Below, in pieces: positions 49,511-57,976 of a DNA stretch of 64,000 nt. Below the pieces are notes generated by a model. That model saw only the letters and a list, made by a program, of their open reading frames with translations, ran no database searches and was not told the DNA's origin. Source of the stretch: Fervidibacter canadensis (GTDB lineage: Bacteria > Armatimonadota > Fervidibacteria > Fervidibacterales > Fervidibacteraceae); assembly GCA_041446545.1 (NCBI GenBank), contig JBGOEJ010000001.1, positions 248,001-312,000 on the forward strand, given 5' to 3'. The translations under genes were made by a program, and so were the position numbers. Position 1 is the first letter of the stretch, and each line of letters opens with the position of its first letter.

Positions 49511-50686
49511 TCACCCCACCGTCAGCACTGAAATCGGCTGCCATTCATTGGGCAAAGTTTGCCACGACCAAAGCCACCGTTTAGCGCCTTGCCTTATCTC
49601 TTCTTGCGGTGCGACGAAGAAGAAAGTTCGCCCACCGTGCTTGAAACCTTGAAGGCTTTCGGGGACATCCTCCGCCCCTTCAATGCCCAACCCAACTCTT
49701 TTTCGGTCTGAACTCATCACCAACACCGCTTCAGGCACCGTTTCTTTGAGGGCTTTCAACAAGGTGATGGCAGTGACAACGATGTCACCTTCGTTTCCCT
49801 TCCGCTCATAAAGCGCTTCTAACGGAAACCTCGTCACGAACTCATCGTCGTCCGCTTCAAAACTTTCCGACAGAGCCAAGACATTGCGACAGCGCTGAAA
49901 AGGCGTCCAATGCTGCTCCTCGTGCAAGTCGTGAAGTTGTTTTGCCAAAGCGACGATTTCAGGGGTTTGCAAATCGGTTTGGATAAACCTGCGCCAATCG
50001 CCGTCGGTTTGCCGTTGGTGAGGGCGGTCCTTTGCCTCGTCAAGCCGTGACGGGTTGAAGGCAATTTGAGCCGAAAAGGTTTCCGGCGAACCTTCAGGGA
50101 TGGGAGCGAAAGCCCAACTGTAATTGACCACCTCCCCTTCCAACTTGAGCAACCGTTCAACTTCGGCGGCAAGGTCATAGGGCACAAGGTTAACTTCCTC
50201 TCTTGGAAAGCGTTGGATGCGTTGGGTGGAAAGCAGTGCCCCTTCCACCGCCCCAAGGAGCGCCAACTCAACAATTCCGACTTTGCGCAGCAAAAACAAA
50301 GGGACGGTGACCAAAGGGGCAATCCAAAAGAGCCTTCCTTGCCATGCCTCCAATCCCGCCTTGTCGGTGATGCTTTGGACGAACTCTGTCAAGTTAGGGT
50401 CGGCAAAGTTGCGAATTAGCCAAAAGGCTAATCCCAAACAAGCGCTAAAGGTGACCGCCGCCGCAACGGCGACCCGCCAATCCAACCCCGTGAAGAAACT
50501 CACCAACCGCAGCCAAAAGGTAGTCTCCGGTTGGTTGTGCAGCCACCAATGGATGAGGAGCATCAAAGGGACAGGGAAGAAGAAAAGCGCCACCCACAAA
50601 ACTGTCCCCGCAAAAGTCGGCGGTGGCACATCCCTTGGGTCGTAAATGATTCCCCTCAACCCTTCCTTTTGCCTCACCAAAATCAT
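49511..50686 (-). CDS. Membrane protein with degenerate transglutaminase-like domain
   Basis: 391 residues. Three membrane segments (about 25-47, 70-92, 118-138), then a soluble domain. The region around 260-355 follows the layout of transglutaminase-like proteases: '...TPFQRCRNVLALSESF', 'FPLEALYERKGNEGDIVVTAITLLKAL', 'AVLVMSSDRKRVGLGIEG', 'RTFFFVAP'. The usual GDCED catalytic Cys and the catalytic His are absent (GNEGD; RKRVGLG), so it would be a non-enzymatic version. It lies upstream of the anchor-X-like gene (start about 7 bp later) and the tubulin-like gene. The fold call is by pattern, not search. Confidence 0.55.
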   Translation of the reverse strand: MILVRQKEGLRGIIYDPRDVPPPTFAGTVLWVALFFFPVPLMLLIHWWLHNQPETTFWLRLVSFFTGLDWRVAVAAAVTFSACLGLAFWLIRNFADPNLTEFVQSITDKAGLEAWQGRLFWIAPLVTVPLFLLRKVGIVELALLGAVEGALLSTQRIQRFPREEVNLVPYDLAAEVERLLKLEGEVVNYSWAFAPIPEGSPETFSAQIAFNPSRLDEAKDRPHQRQTDGDWRRFIQTDLQTPEIVALAKQLHDLHEEQHWTPFQRCRNVLALSESFEADDDEFVTRFPLEALYERKGNEGDIVVTAITLLKALKETVPEAVLVMSSDRKRVGLGIEGAEDVPESLQGFKHGGRTFFFVAPQEEIRQGAKRWLWSWQTLPNEWQPISVLTVG

Positions 50687-50799
50687 CTCACCCCTCAAGT
50701 CGTGCTAACTTGGCGCTTCAAATTATGCCGCACATTCAAGAGGGTGATCGGAAAGTTCGGCTGATGGTTTTTTCTGCGAACGAAATTCTTCATCGGGAG

Positions 50800-50892
50800 G
50801 GCGAGGCTCCTGCCGAGCCAAAATCATCGGCAAATCGGGAGGTGGGCAATTCGGCAGGTCGGGCAAAAATTGGGCTCACCAAGAGGTTCGCC
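50800..50892. repeat. Two facing tandem-G.A hairpins around a W3 tract
   Basis: 50800-50819 is GGCGAGGCTCCTGCCGAGCC: a 3-bp arm, GA, a 3-bp arm, TCCT loop, then complementary arms with GA between. 50873-50892 is the same form on the minus strand (GGCGAACCTCTTGGTGAGCC). Inner arms differ but stay paired. A third copy lies at 63933. Between them, 50825-50873 is a W3 word tract (TCGGCAAATCGGGAGG...). This fills the 50687-50906 gap, which is otherwise non-coding. Confidence 0.65.
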
Positions 50893-50906
50893 CTCCCCAT
50901 TCTGCC

Positions 50907-51149
50907 TCATCTTTTCTTTCGCTCTATCTTCACCAAGCAATCCACCATTTGCCCTTGCAGGTTGGCGAGGCGGTTGTAGACGCCGAAGACTTGCACCAAA
51001 GTCCCGACGGGGGGCGCCCCTGACCCCGTTATGACCGCCAAGTTCTCTTTGTCTCTGGCATCCCGAAGGATGTAGTAGCCCGCACCCAGAATGTCCGAAC
51101 CTTCAACGACTTCACCCATCACCAGCACAGGTTGCCCGTTGTATCGCAT
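50907..51149 (-). CDS. Small protein with probable OB fold
   Basis: 80 residues; a string of short beta strands: 'PVLVMGEVVEG', 'GYYILRDARDKENLAVITG', 'VGTLVQVFGVY', 'GQMVDCLVKIERKK'. This resembles OB-fold nucleic-acid-binding or cytochrome-assembly-type modules (G-x-V ... yilrDa ... G..V.V.G.V), but I cannot assign a family. The ATG lies within the end of the upstream broken gene (51119-51404), which suggests coupling to it. Confidence 0.55.
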   Translation of the reverse strand: MRYNGQPVLVMGEVVEGSDILGAGYYILRDARDKENLAVITGSGAPPVGTLVQVFGVYNRLANLQGQMVDCLVKIERKKR

Positions 51150-51404
51150 GGCGCCGTCTCGGAGCGGAAGAAAGGAAGGCGCTCACGCAAAGATGTTGGC
51201 TGGAGTTCCCTGAGGCACTCATTGATGATGTCCAAAGTGGCGGTTAGGGAGGCTTTTTGGAGGGATTTATGCCAGTTGCCGACATCGGGCGAACGGGAGC
51301 GGTAGCGGTTGAGGAGGTTGGCGATGAGGGAACCGAGGAGGCGGCAGAGGAATTCATCGGCACGGTTGCCGACGAGAAAAAGCGCCGAGCGTGAACAAGT
51401 CCAT
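51119..51404 (-). pseudogene. Hypothetical protein broken by a poly-T frameshift
   Basis: AAGGGGTGAG lies 5 nt before ATG 51404. The frame MDLFTLGAF then hits a T5 run (51377-51381 on the plus strand as A5) and stops soon after. Moving one base gives a long open frame: LVGNRADEFLCRLLGSLIAN..., NWHKSLQKASLTATLDIINE, to a stop at 51119, about 91 residues. It looks like a helical protein of unknown family. A single T in the homopolymer explains the break; error or phase variation are both possible. Confidence 0.5.
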
Positions 51405-51503
51405 GCGCTCTCACCCCTTGCGAAAGGAAGGGTGAATGGCGTGAAAATCGTAGCGCAAGATGGTTAGGCAGGGCGTTAGCGGACGGAAACAGGTAGGGTA
51501 GAG

Positions 51504-51577
51504 TGGGCCGGGCAGGATTTGAACCTGCGACCTTGGGATTAAGAGTCCCCTGCTCTGCCGGGCTGAGCTACCGGCCC
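51504..51577 (-). tRNA. tRNA-Lys (CTT)
   Basis: Full cloverleaf on the minus strand: acceptor GGGCCGG/CCGGCCC with discriminator A, D arm GCTCAGCCCGGCAGAGC, anticodon stem-loop with loop CTCTTAA (anticodon CTT), TPsiC arm GCAGGTTCAAATCCTGC. No CCA is encoded. 74 nt, no variable arm expansion. It is divergent from pabB. Confidence 0.95.
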
Positions 51578-51623
51578 ATCAATGGGGCGGCAAAAATTTT
51601 AGGGCATCAAGTTCGTTGAGGAA

Positions 51624-53120
51624 ATGGTCGCTCAACGGTTGGCAGGGGGAAGTCTCGTGTGGCAATGGGCAGAATTGCCTTGGGAAAATCCAGCGGAAGT
51701 TTATCGTCGGCTGCCTTTGGAGCGACAAGGGACGATTGTTCTGCACAGCGGTTGGAACCCGCTCCCGAATGGACGGTTTCCTCTCGCCCGCTTCTGTTTT
51801 GTGGCGATAGAGCCGTTGGCTTGGCTCGTTTATCGGGTCGGCGAGCCGTTCATTTGGCTGCGTTGGAGCGACGGTCCTGGCGGAATTGCCCATGTCTCGC
51901 CTTGGGAAGCGATGCGGGCGCTATGGCGAACGATGCGGGAGCGATTGGGTCGCCTCCCCGATTTGCCGACGCCTTTGCCTTGCGGGTTGATAGGCTACCT
52001 CAGTTACGACTTGCGGGTGGCTTTGGAGCACTTGCCTTTCAAAGCCCAACGGGATTTGCCCTTGCCTGATTTGTGGCTTGGCGTCTATGGAGCCATCTTG
52101 ACGATGGATTTGCATCGGCAGCGCCTTTACGCCGTCGCAACGGGATTACCTGAAGCGGGACCAACCGCCGACCGATTGGCTGCCCAACGGTTGGAGCGCT
52201 TATTGGCTTGGCTGACAGGTGAACCCCGCCATGACGCTGCGGCTATCGCAAAGCCGACCCCAATTTGCGCGGAGATGGATGCGGACGCCTATCGGCGCAC
52301 CATCCGTCGCATCCGCGATTACATCGCAGCGGGCGATGTCTATCAGGTTAACTTTTCTCATCGTTTTTGTGCTCCCTTGCCTGCCGATGCACCGTCTTTG
52401 TTTTTGCGTCTTTGCCAAGTTCACCCCGCTCCCTTTTCAGCGTTCATCCATTTGGGCGACTTTGCCGTCATCAGCGCTTCGCCAGAGCGCTTTTTGCACT
52501 TTGACCCGCAAACTCGCCTCGCTCACACCCGTCCCATCAAAGGCACTCGCCCGCGTGGCGCAACACCATCGGAGGATGAAGCCTTTGCCAGAGAATTGCT
52601 GAACAGCCCAAAAGACCGAGCCGAGCATGTGATGATCGTGGACTTGGAGCGCAACGATTTGGGGCGTGTCGCAGAAACAGGCAGTGTCCAAGTCGCCGAA
52701 ATGGCAGTGTTGGAAGGACACCCAACGGTTTGGCACCTCGTCTCCACCATCCAAGCCCGCATCCCACCTGACCGTGATGTCGTAGACCTTCTGATGGCGA
52801 TGTTTCCTGGCGGTTCCGTCACGGGTGCACCTAAATTGCGGGCGATGGAAATCATTGACGAACTGGAGCCAGTCGCCCGCCACCTTTACACGGGCTGCAT
52901 CGGCTATTGGAGTTTCACGGGACATTGCGATTTCAACATCGCCATCCGCACTGCCATCCTGCGAAACGGGTTTGCCTACTTTCACGCAGGCGGTGGCATC
53001 GTCGCCGATTCCGACCCTGACGCCGAATATGCGGAGACAATGGCGAAGGCGCAAAGTTTGATGCGGATGTTGGGATGCAAGGAAGTCGCTGTGATTTCGG
53101 GAAAGGAGGGCGTGCGATGA
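51624..53120 (+). CDS. pabB: Aminodeoxychorismate synthase component I (PabB)
   Basis: 498 residues. A TrpE/PabB-type chorismate-binding enzyme: 'YRRTIRRIRDYIAAGDVYQVNFSHRF', 'FSAFIHLGDFAVISASPERFL', 'RPIKGTRPRG' (PabB-type), 'LERNDLGRVAETGSV' and 'FPGGSVTGAPKLRAMEIIDELE' at the C-terminus. It makes 4-amino-4-deoxychorismate for folate with a glutaminase (PabA), not seen here. The N-terminal 200 residues form the usual accessory domain. It overlaps the FAD oxidoreductase start by 4 nt. Confidence 0.9.
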   Translation: MVAQRLAGGSLVWQWAELPWENPAEVYRRLPLERQGTIVLHSGWNPLPNGRFPLARFCFVAIEPLAWLVYRVGEPFIWLRWSDGPGGIAHVSPWEAMRALWRTMRERLGRLPDLPTPLPCGLIGYLSYDLRVALEHLPFKAQRDLPLPDLWLGVYGAILTMDLHRQRLYAVATGLPEAGPTADRLAAQRLERLLAWLTGEPRHDAAAIAKPTPICAEMDADAYRRTIRRIRDYIAAGDVYQVNFSHRFCAPLPADAPSLFLRLCQVHPAPFSAFIHLGDFAVISASPERFLHFDPQTRLAHTRPIKGTRPRGATPSEDEAFARELLNSPKDRAEHVMIVDLERNDLGRVAETGSVQVAEMAVLEGHPTVWHLVSTIQARIPPDRDVVDLLMAMFPGGSVTGAPKLRAMEIIDELEPVARHLYTGCIGYWSFTGHCDFNIAIRTAILRNGFAYFHAGGGIVADSDPDAEYAETMAKAQSLMRMLGCKEVAVISGKEGVR

Positions 53121-54712
53121 AATCGTGGCGATGTGAGGTTGCGATTCTCGGTGGCGGGCTGGGCGGTTGTGCGGCGGCGTTGGCAGCGACGGCGTTAGGG
53201 CGAAAAGTCATCTTGACGGAGGAAACGGATTGGATTGGCGGGCAACTTACCGCGCAAGCCGTTCCCCCCGATGAGCACCCTTGGATTGAGCAATTCGGTG
53301 GCACCCGTCGCTACCGACAACTTCGTCAACTCATCCGCCAAATCTACCGTGAGCACTACCCTTTGCTGCCTTCGTCCCGTTTTGACCCGCACCTCAATCC
53401 CGGCAAAGGCTATGTCTCACGACTTTGTTGCGAACCGAAAGTGGCATTGACGGCACTGCAACTGATGCTGGCTTACCCACAATCGCAAGGCAATTTGCTC
53501 ATTTTGCTCAAGCGTAAACCCATCGCTGCCGAAGTGGATGGCGATTTTGTCAAGTCCGTGACGGTGCGGAATTTGGAGACAGGCGATGAGGAAACGATTG
53601 ACGCCGACTACTTTCTGGACGCAACGGAGTCGGGCGATTTGCTGCCCTTGACAGGGACGGAGTATGTGACGGGAGCGGAAAGCCAGAAGGAAACGGGAGA
53701 ACCTCATGCCAAGAGCGAACCTGAGCCCGCCAACATGCAAGCCATCACTTGGGTCTTTGCGATGAGTTACGACCCAAAGGGCAACCATGTCATTGACAAG
53801 CCTGAAGGTTACGAGTTTTGGCGAGACTATGTGCCTCGGTTGACGCCAGCGTGGACGGGCAAGTTGCTGGACTGGACACATCCCCATCCCATCACGCTGC
53901 AGCCGCGCAAGCGAGTCTTGTTTCCCGAAGAAGGCGAAGGCGATTTGTGGCGCTACCGGCGCATCGTTTGCAAAGACCACTATCCGACCGATGCGATGCC
54001 TTTTGAGGTCACCATCGTCAACTGGCCGCAAAACGACTATTGGCTGCGTCCCATCTTACCCGAACTTTGCTCCGACCCGAGGGAAGTTGAACTGGCATTG
54101 AAGGAAGCAAAGCAACTTTCGTTGAGTTTGCTTTACTGGATGCAAACGGAAGCGCCGAGACCTGACGGCAGTGTCGGTTACCCCGGTTTGTTTTTGCGTC
54201 CCGACATCACGGGAACGGACGATGGCTTTGCGAAATCCCCCTACATTCGTGAGAGCCGCCGTATCAAAGCCGTTTTCACGGTGACCGAATGGCATGTCGG
54301 CGTTGAAGCGAGAAAGGCGATGGGCAAGGAAAGTGCGGAGTGGTTTGACGACAGTGTCGGAGTGGGTTGCTACCGAATTGACCTCCATCCGTCCACAGGC
54401 GGCGACAACTACATTGACATCAGCGCCTATCCGTTTCAAATTCCGTTGGGCGCTTTGCTTCCCGTTCGGATGCGCAATCTTTTGCCTGCCTGCAAAAACA
54501 TTGGCACGACCCACATCACCAACGGATGTTATCGGCTGCATCCTGTTGAATGGAACATCGGCGAGGCAGTGGGTTTTTTGGCAGCGTTTTGCTTGGAGCG
54601 GAAAGTTTCACCTCACCAAGTTCGGGAACGGGAGGAGTTGTTGCGGGAATTTCAGAGCCTTTTGCGGGCGCAGGGTATGGAACTGTCATGGGCGCAAATT
54701 CGGGCGGTGTGA
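53117..54712 (+). CDS. FAD-dependent oxidoreductase (FAD_oxidored family)
   Basis: 531 residues. N-terminal FAD site 'EVAILGGGLGGCAAALAATALG' with 'VILTEETDWIGGQLTAQAV', the PF12831 form, and a 'NADYFLDATESGDLLPLTG'-like block. The C-terminal part has 'ACKNIGTTHITNGCYRLHPVEWNIGEAVG', the second family motif. These enzymes are common in Planctomycetes/Armatimonads, of unknown substrate. No N-terminal signal peptide is seen. ATG 53117 overlaps the pabB stop and has AAAGGAGGGCGTGCG before it. Confidence 0.85.
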   Translation: MKSWRCEVAILGGGLGGCAAALAATALGRKVILTEETDWIGGQLTAQAVPPDEHPWIEQFGGTRRYRQLRQLIRQIYREHYPLLPSSRFDPHLNPGKGYVSRLCCEPKVALTALQLMLAYPQSQGNLLILLKRKPIAAEVDGDFVKSVTVRNLETGDEETIDADYFLDATESGDLLPLTGTEYVTGAESQKETGEPHAKSEPEPANMQAITWVFAMSYDPKGNHVIDKPEGYEFWRDYVPRLTPAWTGKLLDWTHPHPITLQPRKRVLFPEEGEGDLWRYRRIVCKDHYPTDAMPFEVTIVNWPQNDYWLRPILPELCSDPREVELALKEAKQLSLSLLYWMQTEAPRPDGSVGYPGLFLRPDITGTDDGFAKSPYIRESRRIKAVFTVTEWHVGVEARKAMGKESAEWFDDSVGVGCYRIDLHPSTGGDNYIDISAYPFQIPLGALLPVRMRNLLPACKNIGTTHITNGCYRLHPVEWNIGEAVGFLAAFCLERKVSPHQVREREELLREFQSLLRAQGMELSWAQIRAV

Positions 54713-54744
54713 AAGAGGCTTGAGGGCGAATACAAAGGCTGCCT

Positions 54745-55224
54745 CTACCGACAGACCTTGTCGCCAACATGCCGCAAACTCGCCTTCAAACTGACCGAAT
54801 TGACCTCATCCAAATGCACGACTGGCGCCCCAACGAGGGGCTGATTAAGGGGGTCAATGTTAATGGTAATGAAATCATCACTTTGGAACGCTCCTCCCCT
54901 CTTCCTTTGTTGGGCGCGGATAAGGTTCGGTTGAGAGTCGTGGCAAATGAAAGCAACATAAATGGCAGTATCATCATAGCAAATCAGGACTTCCGTCTGC
55001 TCCTCAGCGAGTTGGTCTCGGTCGGTCCGCCAAAAGCCTGTAACCTTAGCAGCAGTCTGCCATGCTTCATCGTTTAAATCGCCATCAATCTTGGGGGGAG
55101 AATTAACTTTGATGGCAGGGATATGGGGGCGCTCTGCGAGAGCAACTTGATAGATTTCTATCCCTGATCCCATTGTCAGCAACCATAGCGACAACCACCC
55201 GACAAATAGCGACAGCCTTGTCAT
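54745..55224 (-). CDS. Truncated CBM9/DUF5916-type exported protein
   Basis: 159 residues. Signal peptide (about 1-25), then a CBM9-like domain with 'KIDGDLNDEAWQTAAKVTGFW', 'AEEQTEVLICYDDTAIYVAFICHDSQPNLI', 'SDDFITINIDPLNQPL'. Full-length relatives (DUF5916) carry a large C-terminal beta-barrel-like part and total some 700 residues. Here the text ends in unrelated sequence at about residue 130, so the gene is cut short. It overlaps the upstream gene by 4 nt. Confidence 0.65.
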   Translation of the reverse strand: MTRLSLFVGWLSLWLLTMGSGIEIYQVALAERPHIPAIKVNSPPKIDGDLNDEAWQTAAKVTGFWRTDRDQLAEEQTEVLICYDDTAIYVAFICHDSQPNLIRAQQRKRGGAFQSDDFITINIDPLNQPLVGAPVVHLDEVNSVSLKASLRHVGDKVCR

Positions 55225-55475
55225 GACAACCCTTCCTTCCGAGGAAAATTCCGAAGGGCTGTCAGGACTTGTTGGAAGACGAAAACCTCCAAGGGGATAT
55301 CTTTTCGCCCGTCAAAGCGAAGGGAAGCCTCAAAGGCGGAGGCTTGGGCGATGGCGTCAAGTTCTTTTTGCCATTCATAGCCATCCCAGTGGGGCGGGCG
55401 ACGCCATTTTCTTGCCTTGCGAAGGGCGGCTTGAAGGGCTTGTTGTGCTTTTTGAGGCAGTTTGCCCATGCCCAT
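55221..55475 (-). CDS. Short protein resembling a sigma-factor region-2 fragment
   Basis: 84 residues. A helix-rich text with 'ELDAIAQASAFEASLRFDGRKDIPLEVFVFQQVLTAL', similar in layout to the N-terminal region 1.2/2.1 of group sigma70 factors (A...FE...RFD...GVPFEAF...R...A), but the rest of region 2 and region 4 are missing. It may be a truncated sigma factor or another small helical protein. The start is uncertain (M at 55475 or 55535). It is followed with a 4-nt overlap by the CBM9 gene. Confidence 0.4.
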   Translation of the reverse strand: MGMGKLPQKAQQALQAALRKARKWRRPPHWDGYEWQKELDAIAQASAFEASLRFDGRKDIPLEVFVFQQVLTALRNFPRKEGLS

Positions 55476-55568
55476 CCGCCTCGCTATGGGTAGGGATGGT
55501 TGTGACCATTGTAGCAAAAAAAGAGTTGCCGTCAAGGGGGCGCGGCAAATTGTTTCCTATCTGTGCGC

Positions 55569-55574
55569 TATAAT
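55569..55574 (+). promoter_or_regulatory. Candidate -10 box of nuoN
   Basis: TATAAT, 45 bp before the nuoN ATG. A good -35 box is not seen at the normal distance (CAAATT at 55546), so only the -10 is convincing. Confidence 0.3.
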
Positions 55575-55618
55575 CACAAAGCCTTTCGTTGGGAGAAAAG
55601 TTCCGAGGCAGGAGCGTG

Positions 55619-57205
55619 ATGGCAGTGTCGGTGTGGGTTGCCCTTTGGCGCTACATGGCACCTGAACTGTGGCTGACCGTCGTTGGATTCGTCATCTTCA
55701 TCGTTGACCTGATTGCCCCCCGCCTTCCGAAACGCCTTTACGGTTGGCTGGCGCTATTGGGGTTCGTCGGGGCATTGGGTTGGTTGGGCTGGCAAGTTAT
55801 AGCGCTGGCATTGACGGAAGTAAGCGTTTATCAAAAAGGGCTCGCTTACTGGCTGACGACGACTTTTGCCGCTGACCCGTTGGCGATGTTCTTTAAGGCT
55901 GCTATCCTCATCGGCGCTGTCTTGGTGGCATTGGTGACCGTTGACTATGTGGAAAAGCAAGTGCCATCCGCTCGCGCTGAATTTTACGGGCTGATGGTCT
56001 TCGCCACTTTGGCGCTGTGTTTTATGGCGTCGGCGACGGAACTGATCACGCTGTTTTTGTCCATTGAGTTTGCGTCCATCGCCTCTTACATCCTTGCCGG
56101 CTACCTGCGCGATGAACCCAAGAGTGCGGAGGCGGGGCTGAAGTATTTCCTCGTCGGGGCGACGACGACGGCTGCCAGTTTGTATGGCATGTCGTTGGTC
56201 TATGGGACGACAGGCACGACTCATCTTTACGAAATCGCTGAGCGATTGCTTCCCAGCCTCGGAGAGAAGGGGGCAGCCTTTGCCATTTCGCCCTTTACGC
56301 TCCTCGGCATTTTGCTGATGCTGGCGATGTTGGGGTTCAAAGTGTCTATGGTGCCCTTTCACGGTTGGGCACCTGACGCTTATGAAGGTGCGCCGACGCC
56401 CGTCACGGCGTTCCTTTCGGTCGCTTCCAAAGCGGCGGGGATGGCAGCGTTGCTGCGGGTTTTGGCTGCGGCTTTTGGTCCTGCCAGCACAGGTTGGCAA
56501 ATGGTGTTGGCGTTTTTGTCCGTCGTGACGATGACCTTCGGCAATTTAGGCGCCATTGGGCAGCGAAATATCAAGCGGTTGATGGCGTATTCGTCCATCG
56601 CGCAAGTCGGCTACTTGCTCATCGGCATCGCCGCTTTTACGCCCGACGACTGGCAAATTTTGACGGGCGCTAAAACGCCCGACCCGACGGATATGGGTTT
56701 AGCGGGCATCCTTTACTTTGTCCTCGGTTACGCCTTCGCCAATATGGCTGCCTTTGCTGTCATCATCTGGGTGGAGAATGCCCTTAACTCCAGCGAGATG
56801 GAAGACTACGAAGGGTTGGCACAGCGCGCCCCTGTCGCAGCGACAATCCTGACCATCGCTTTCCTTTCGCTCATCGGTATCCCGCCATTGGCGGGCTTCT
56901 TCGGCAAGTTTTTCCTGTTCGGTGCCGCCCTCAAAGCAGGACTGGCGTGGCTGGCGATCGTCGGTGTCATCAACAGCGTCATTTCAGCCTTTTACTACTT
57001 GGAAGTCGTTCGGCGCATGTTTTTCTTTGAGGCGAAGCATCCTGAGCCGTTGAGAGCGACAGGACTTGTCAGCGGAGCAGCCATCATCGGCGTCATCGGA
57101 GCCTTCTTACTGGGCATCTTGGTCAATCCCGCTTTTCAGTGGGCACAAAACTCCCTTATCGCCATCGTCACCGTCAGCACAAAAGCGGCGGCGTTGTTGC
57201 CGTAA
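55619..57205 (+). CDS. nuoN: NADH-quinone oxidoreductase subunit N
   Basis: 528 residues with about 14 membrane segments. Antiporter-like subunit core: 'LFLSIEFASIASYILAGYLRDEPKSAEAGLKYFLVGATTTAASLYGMSLVYG', 'HGWAPDAYEGAPTPVTAFLSVASKAAG' with the essential Lys, and 'AYSSIAQVGYLLIG'. It is one of the proton-pumping subunits of complex I. No other nuo gene is in the window, so it stands apart or is at the end of a locus. ATG 55619 has a GGCAGGAG 5 nt upstream. Confidence 0.92.
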   Translation: MAVSVWVALWRYMAPELWLTVVGFVIFIVDLIAPRLPKRLYGWLALLGFVGALGWLGWQVIALALTEVSVYQKGLAYWLTTTFAADPLAMFFKAAILIGAVLVALVTVDYVEKQVPSARAEFYGLMVFATLALCFMASATELITLFLSIEFASIASYILAGYLRDEPKSAEAGLKYFLVGATTTAASLYGMSLVYGTTGTTHLYEIAERLLPSLGEKGAAFAISPFTLLGILLMLAMLGFKVSMVPFHGWAPDAYEGAPTPVTAFLSVASKAAGMAALLRVLAAAFGPASTGWQMVLAFLSVVTMTFGNLGAIGQRNIKRLMAYSSIAQVGYLLIGIAAFTPDDWQILTGAKTPDPTDMGLAGILYFVLGYAFANMAAFAVIIWVENALNSSEMEDYEGLAQRAPVAATILTIAFLSLIGIPPLAGFFGKFFLFGAALKAGLAWLAIVGVINSVISAFYYLEVVRRMFFFEAKHPEPLRATGLVSGAAIIGVIGAFLLGILVNPAFQWAQNSLIAIVTVSTKAAALLP

Positions 57206-57211
57206 CTTTGG

Positions 57212-57961
57212 TCAACGCAAGTCAAACAGTTCGTCCGTCGTGAAATCGCCATCTTTGTCAATGTCGCCCAAATTGCGCCGCTTAAAATCGTCGGCGTTGA
57301 ACCCCCAACCGAAAGTCCCGCTCCGGTAGACGGGCGTGAAGACTTTTCCATGCCCATCGCACCAAAGGACATTGCCGACCTCGTTGTGACGGGCATGGAA
57401 AGTCGGGTAGTTGCTGGACGGTGGTTCAAGGTAGGCGTTGGCTTCCATCGTCGGCGTCGCGTAAGCCCAAGTGTTCAACCGAGCGGAGTCTGCCAGCCAG
57501 ACCGTTTCAGCGGGGTTGACAATTTGTGCCAACGAAACAGGTGTCGGCGTGTAGCGGGGCGGCGGACCGAAGGGGCTCAGGTAAGCGTAGTTGTAGCCGT
57601 AACCGAGGTGACCGAAGGCGAAATAGCGGGCTTCAGGCACAAAGGACGGGCAGGCTTTGAGTTGGGCGTTGCGCATGTAAGGGTGCAGGAAACTGCGGGT
57701 GAAATCCACCGTGCCGTTGGCGTAATCCACAAAGCCCCACCAGTAATGCTGCCAATCGTCGTAACTGACGGGGAAAAGGCGCTCGTCGTAATCCTGCGCA
57801 TATTGCAGACCTGCCAAACCGATTTGGCGCAGATTGGAAAGGCAGGAAGTTTGTCGCGCCTTCTCGCGGACGCGGCTGAACACGGGAAACAAAATCGCCG
57901 CCAAAATGGCGACGATGGCGATGACGACCAGCAATTCAATCAGGGTGAACGCCCGCCGCAT
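57212..57961 (-). CDS. Prepilin-like protein with C-terminal EF-hand-like motif
   Basis: 249 residues. Prepilin signal: RRA|FTLIELLVVIAIVAILAAILF, then 'FSRVREKARQTSCLSNLRQIGLAGLQYAQDYDER'. 'HNEVGNVLWCDGH' is the H-x9-DG motif. The end has DIDKDGDFTTDELFD, an EF-hand or dockerin-like calcium loop. Predicted pseudopilin or surface protein exported by a type IV pilus-like system. ATG 57961 is 15 bp after the nrdB stop, with GGAGGTGAGC in between, so it could be read with nrdAB. Confidence 0.82.
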   Translation of the reverse strand: MRRAFTLIELLVVIAIVAILAAILFPVFSRVREKARQTSCLSNLRQIGLAGLQYAQDYDERLFPVSYDDWQHYWWGFVDYANGTVDFTRSFLHPYMRNAQLKACPSFVPEARYFAFGHLGYGYNYAYLSPFGPPPRYTPTPVSLAQIVNPAETVWLADSARLNTWAYATPTMEANAYLEPPSSNYPTFHARHNEVGNVLWCDGHGKVFTPVYRSGTFGWGFNADDFKRRNLGDIDKDGDFTTDELFDLR

Positions 57962-57976
57962 CATTGCTCACCTCCG

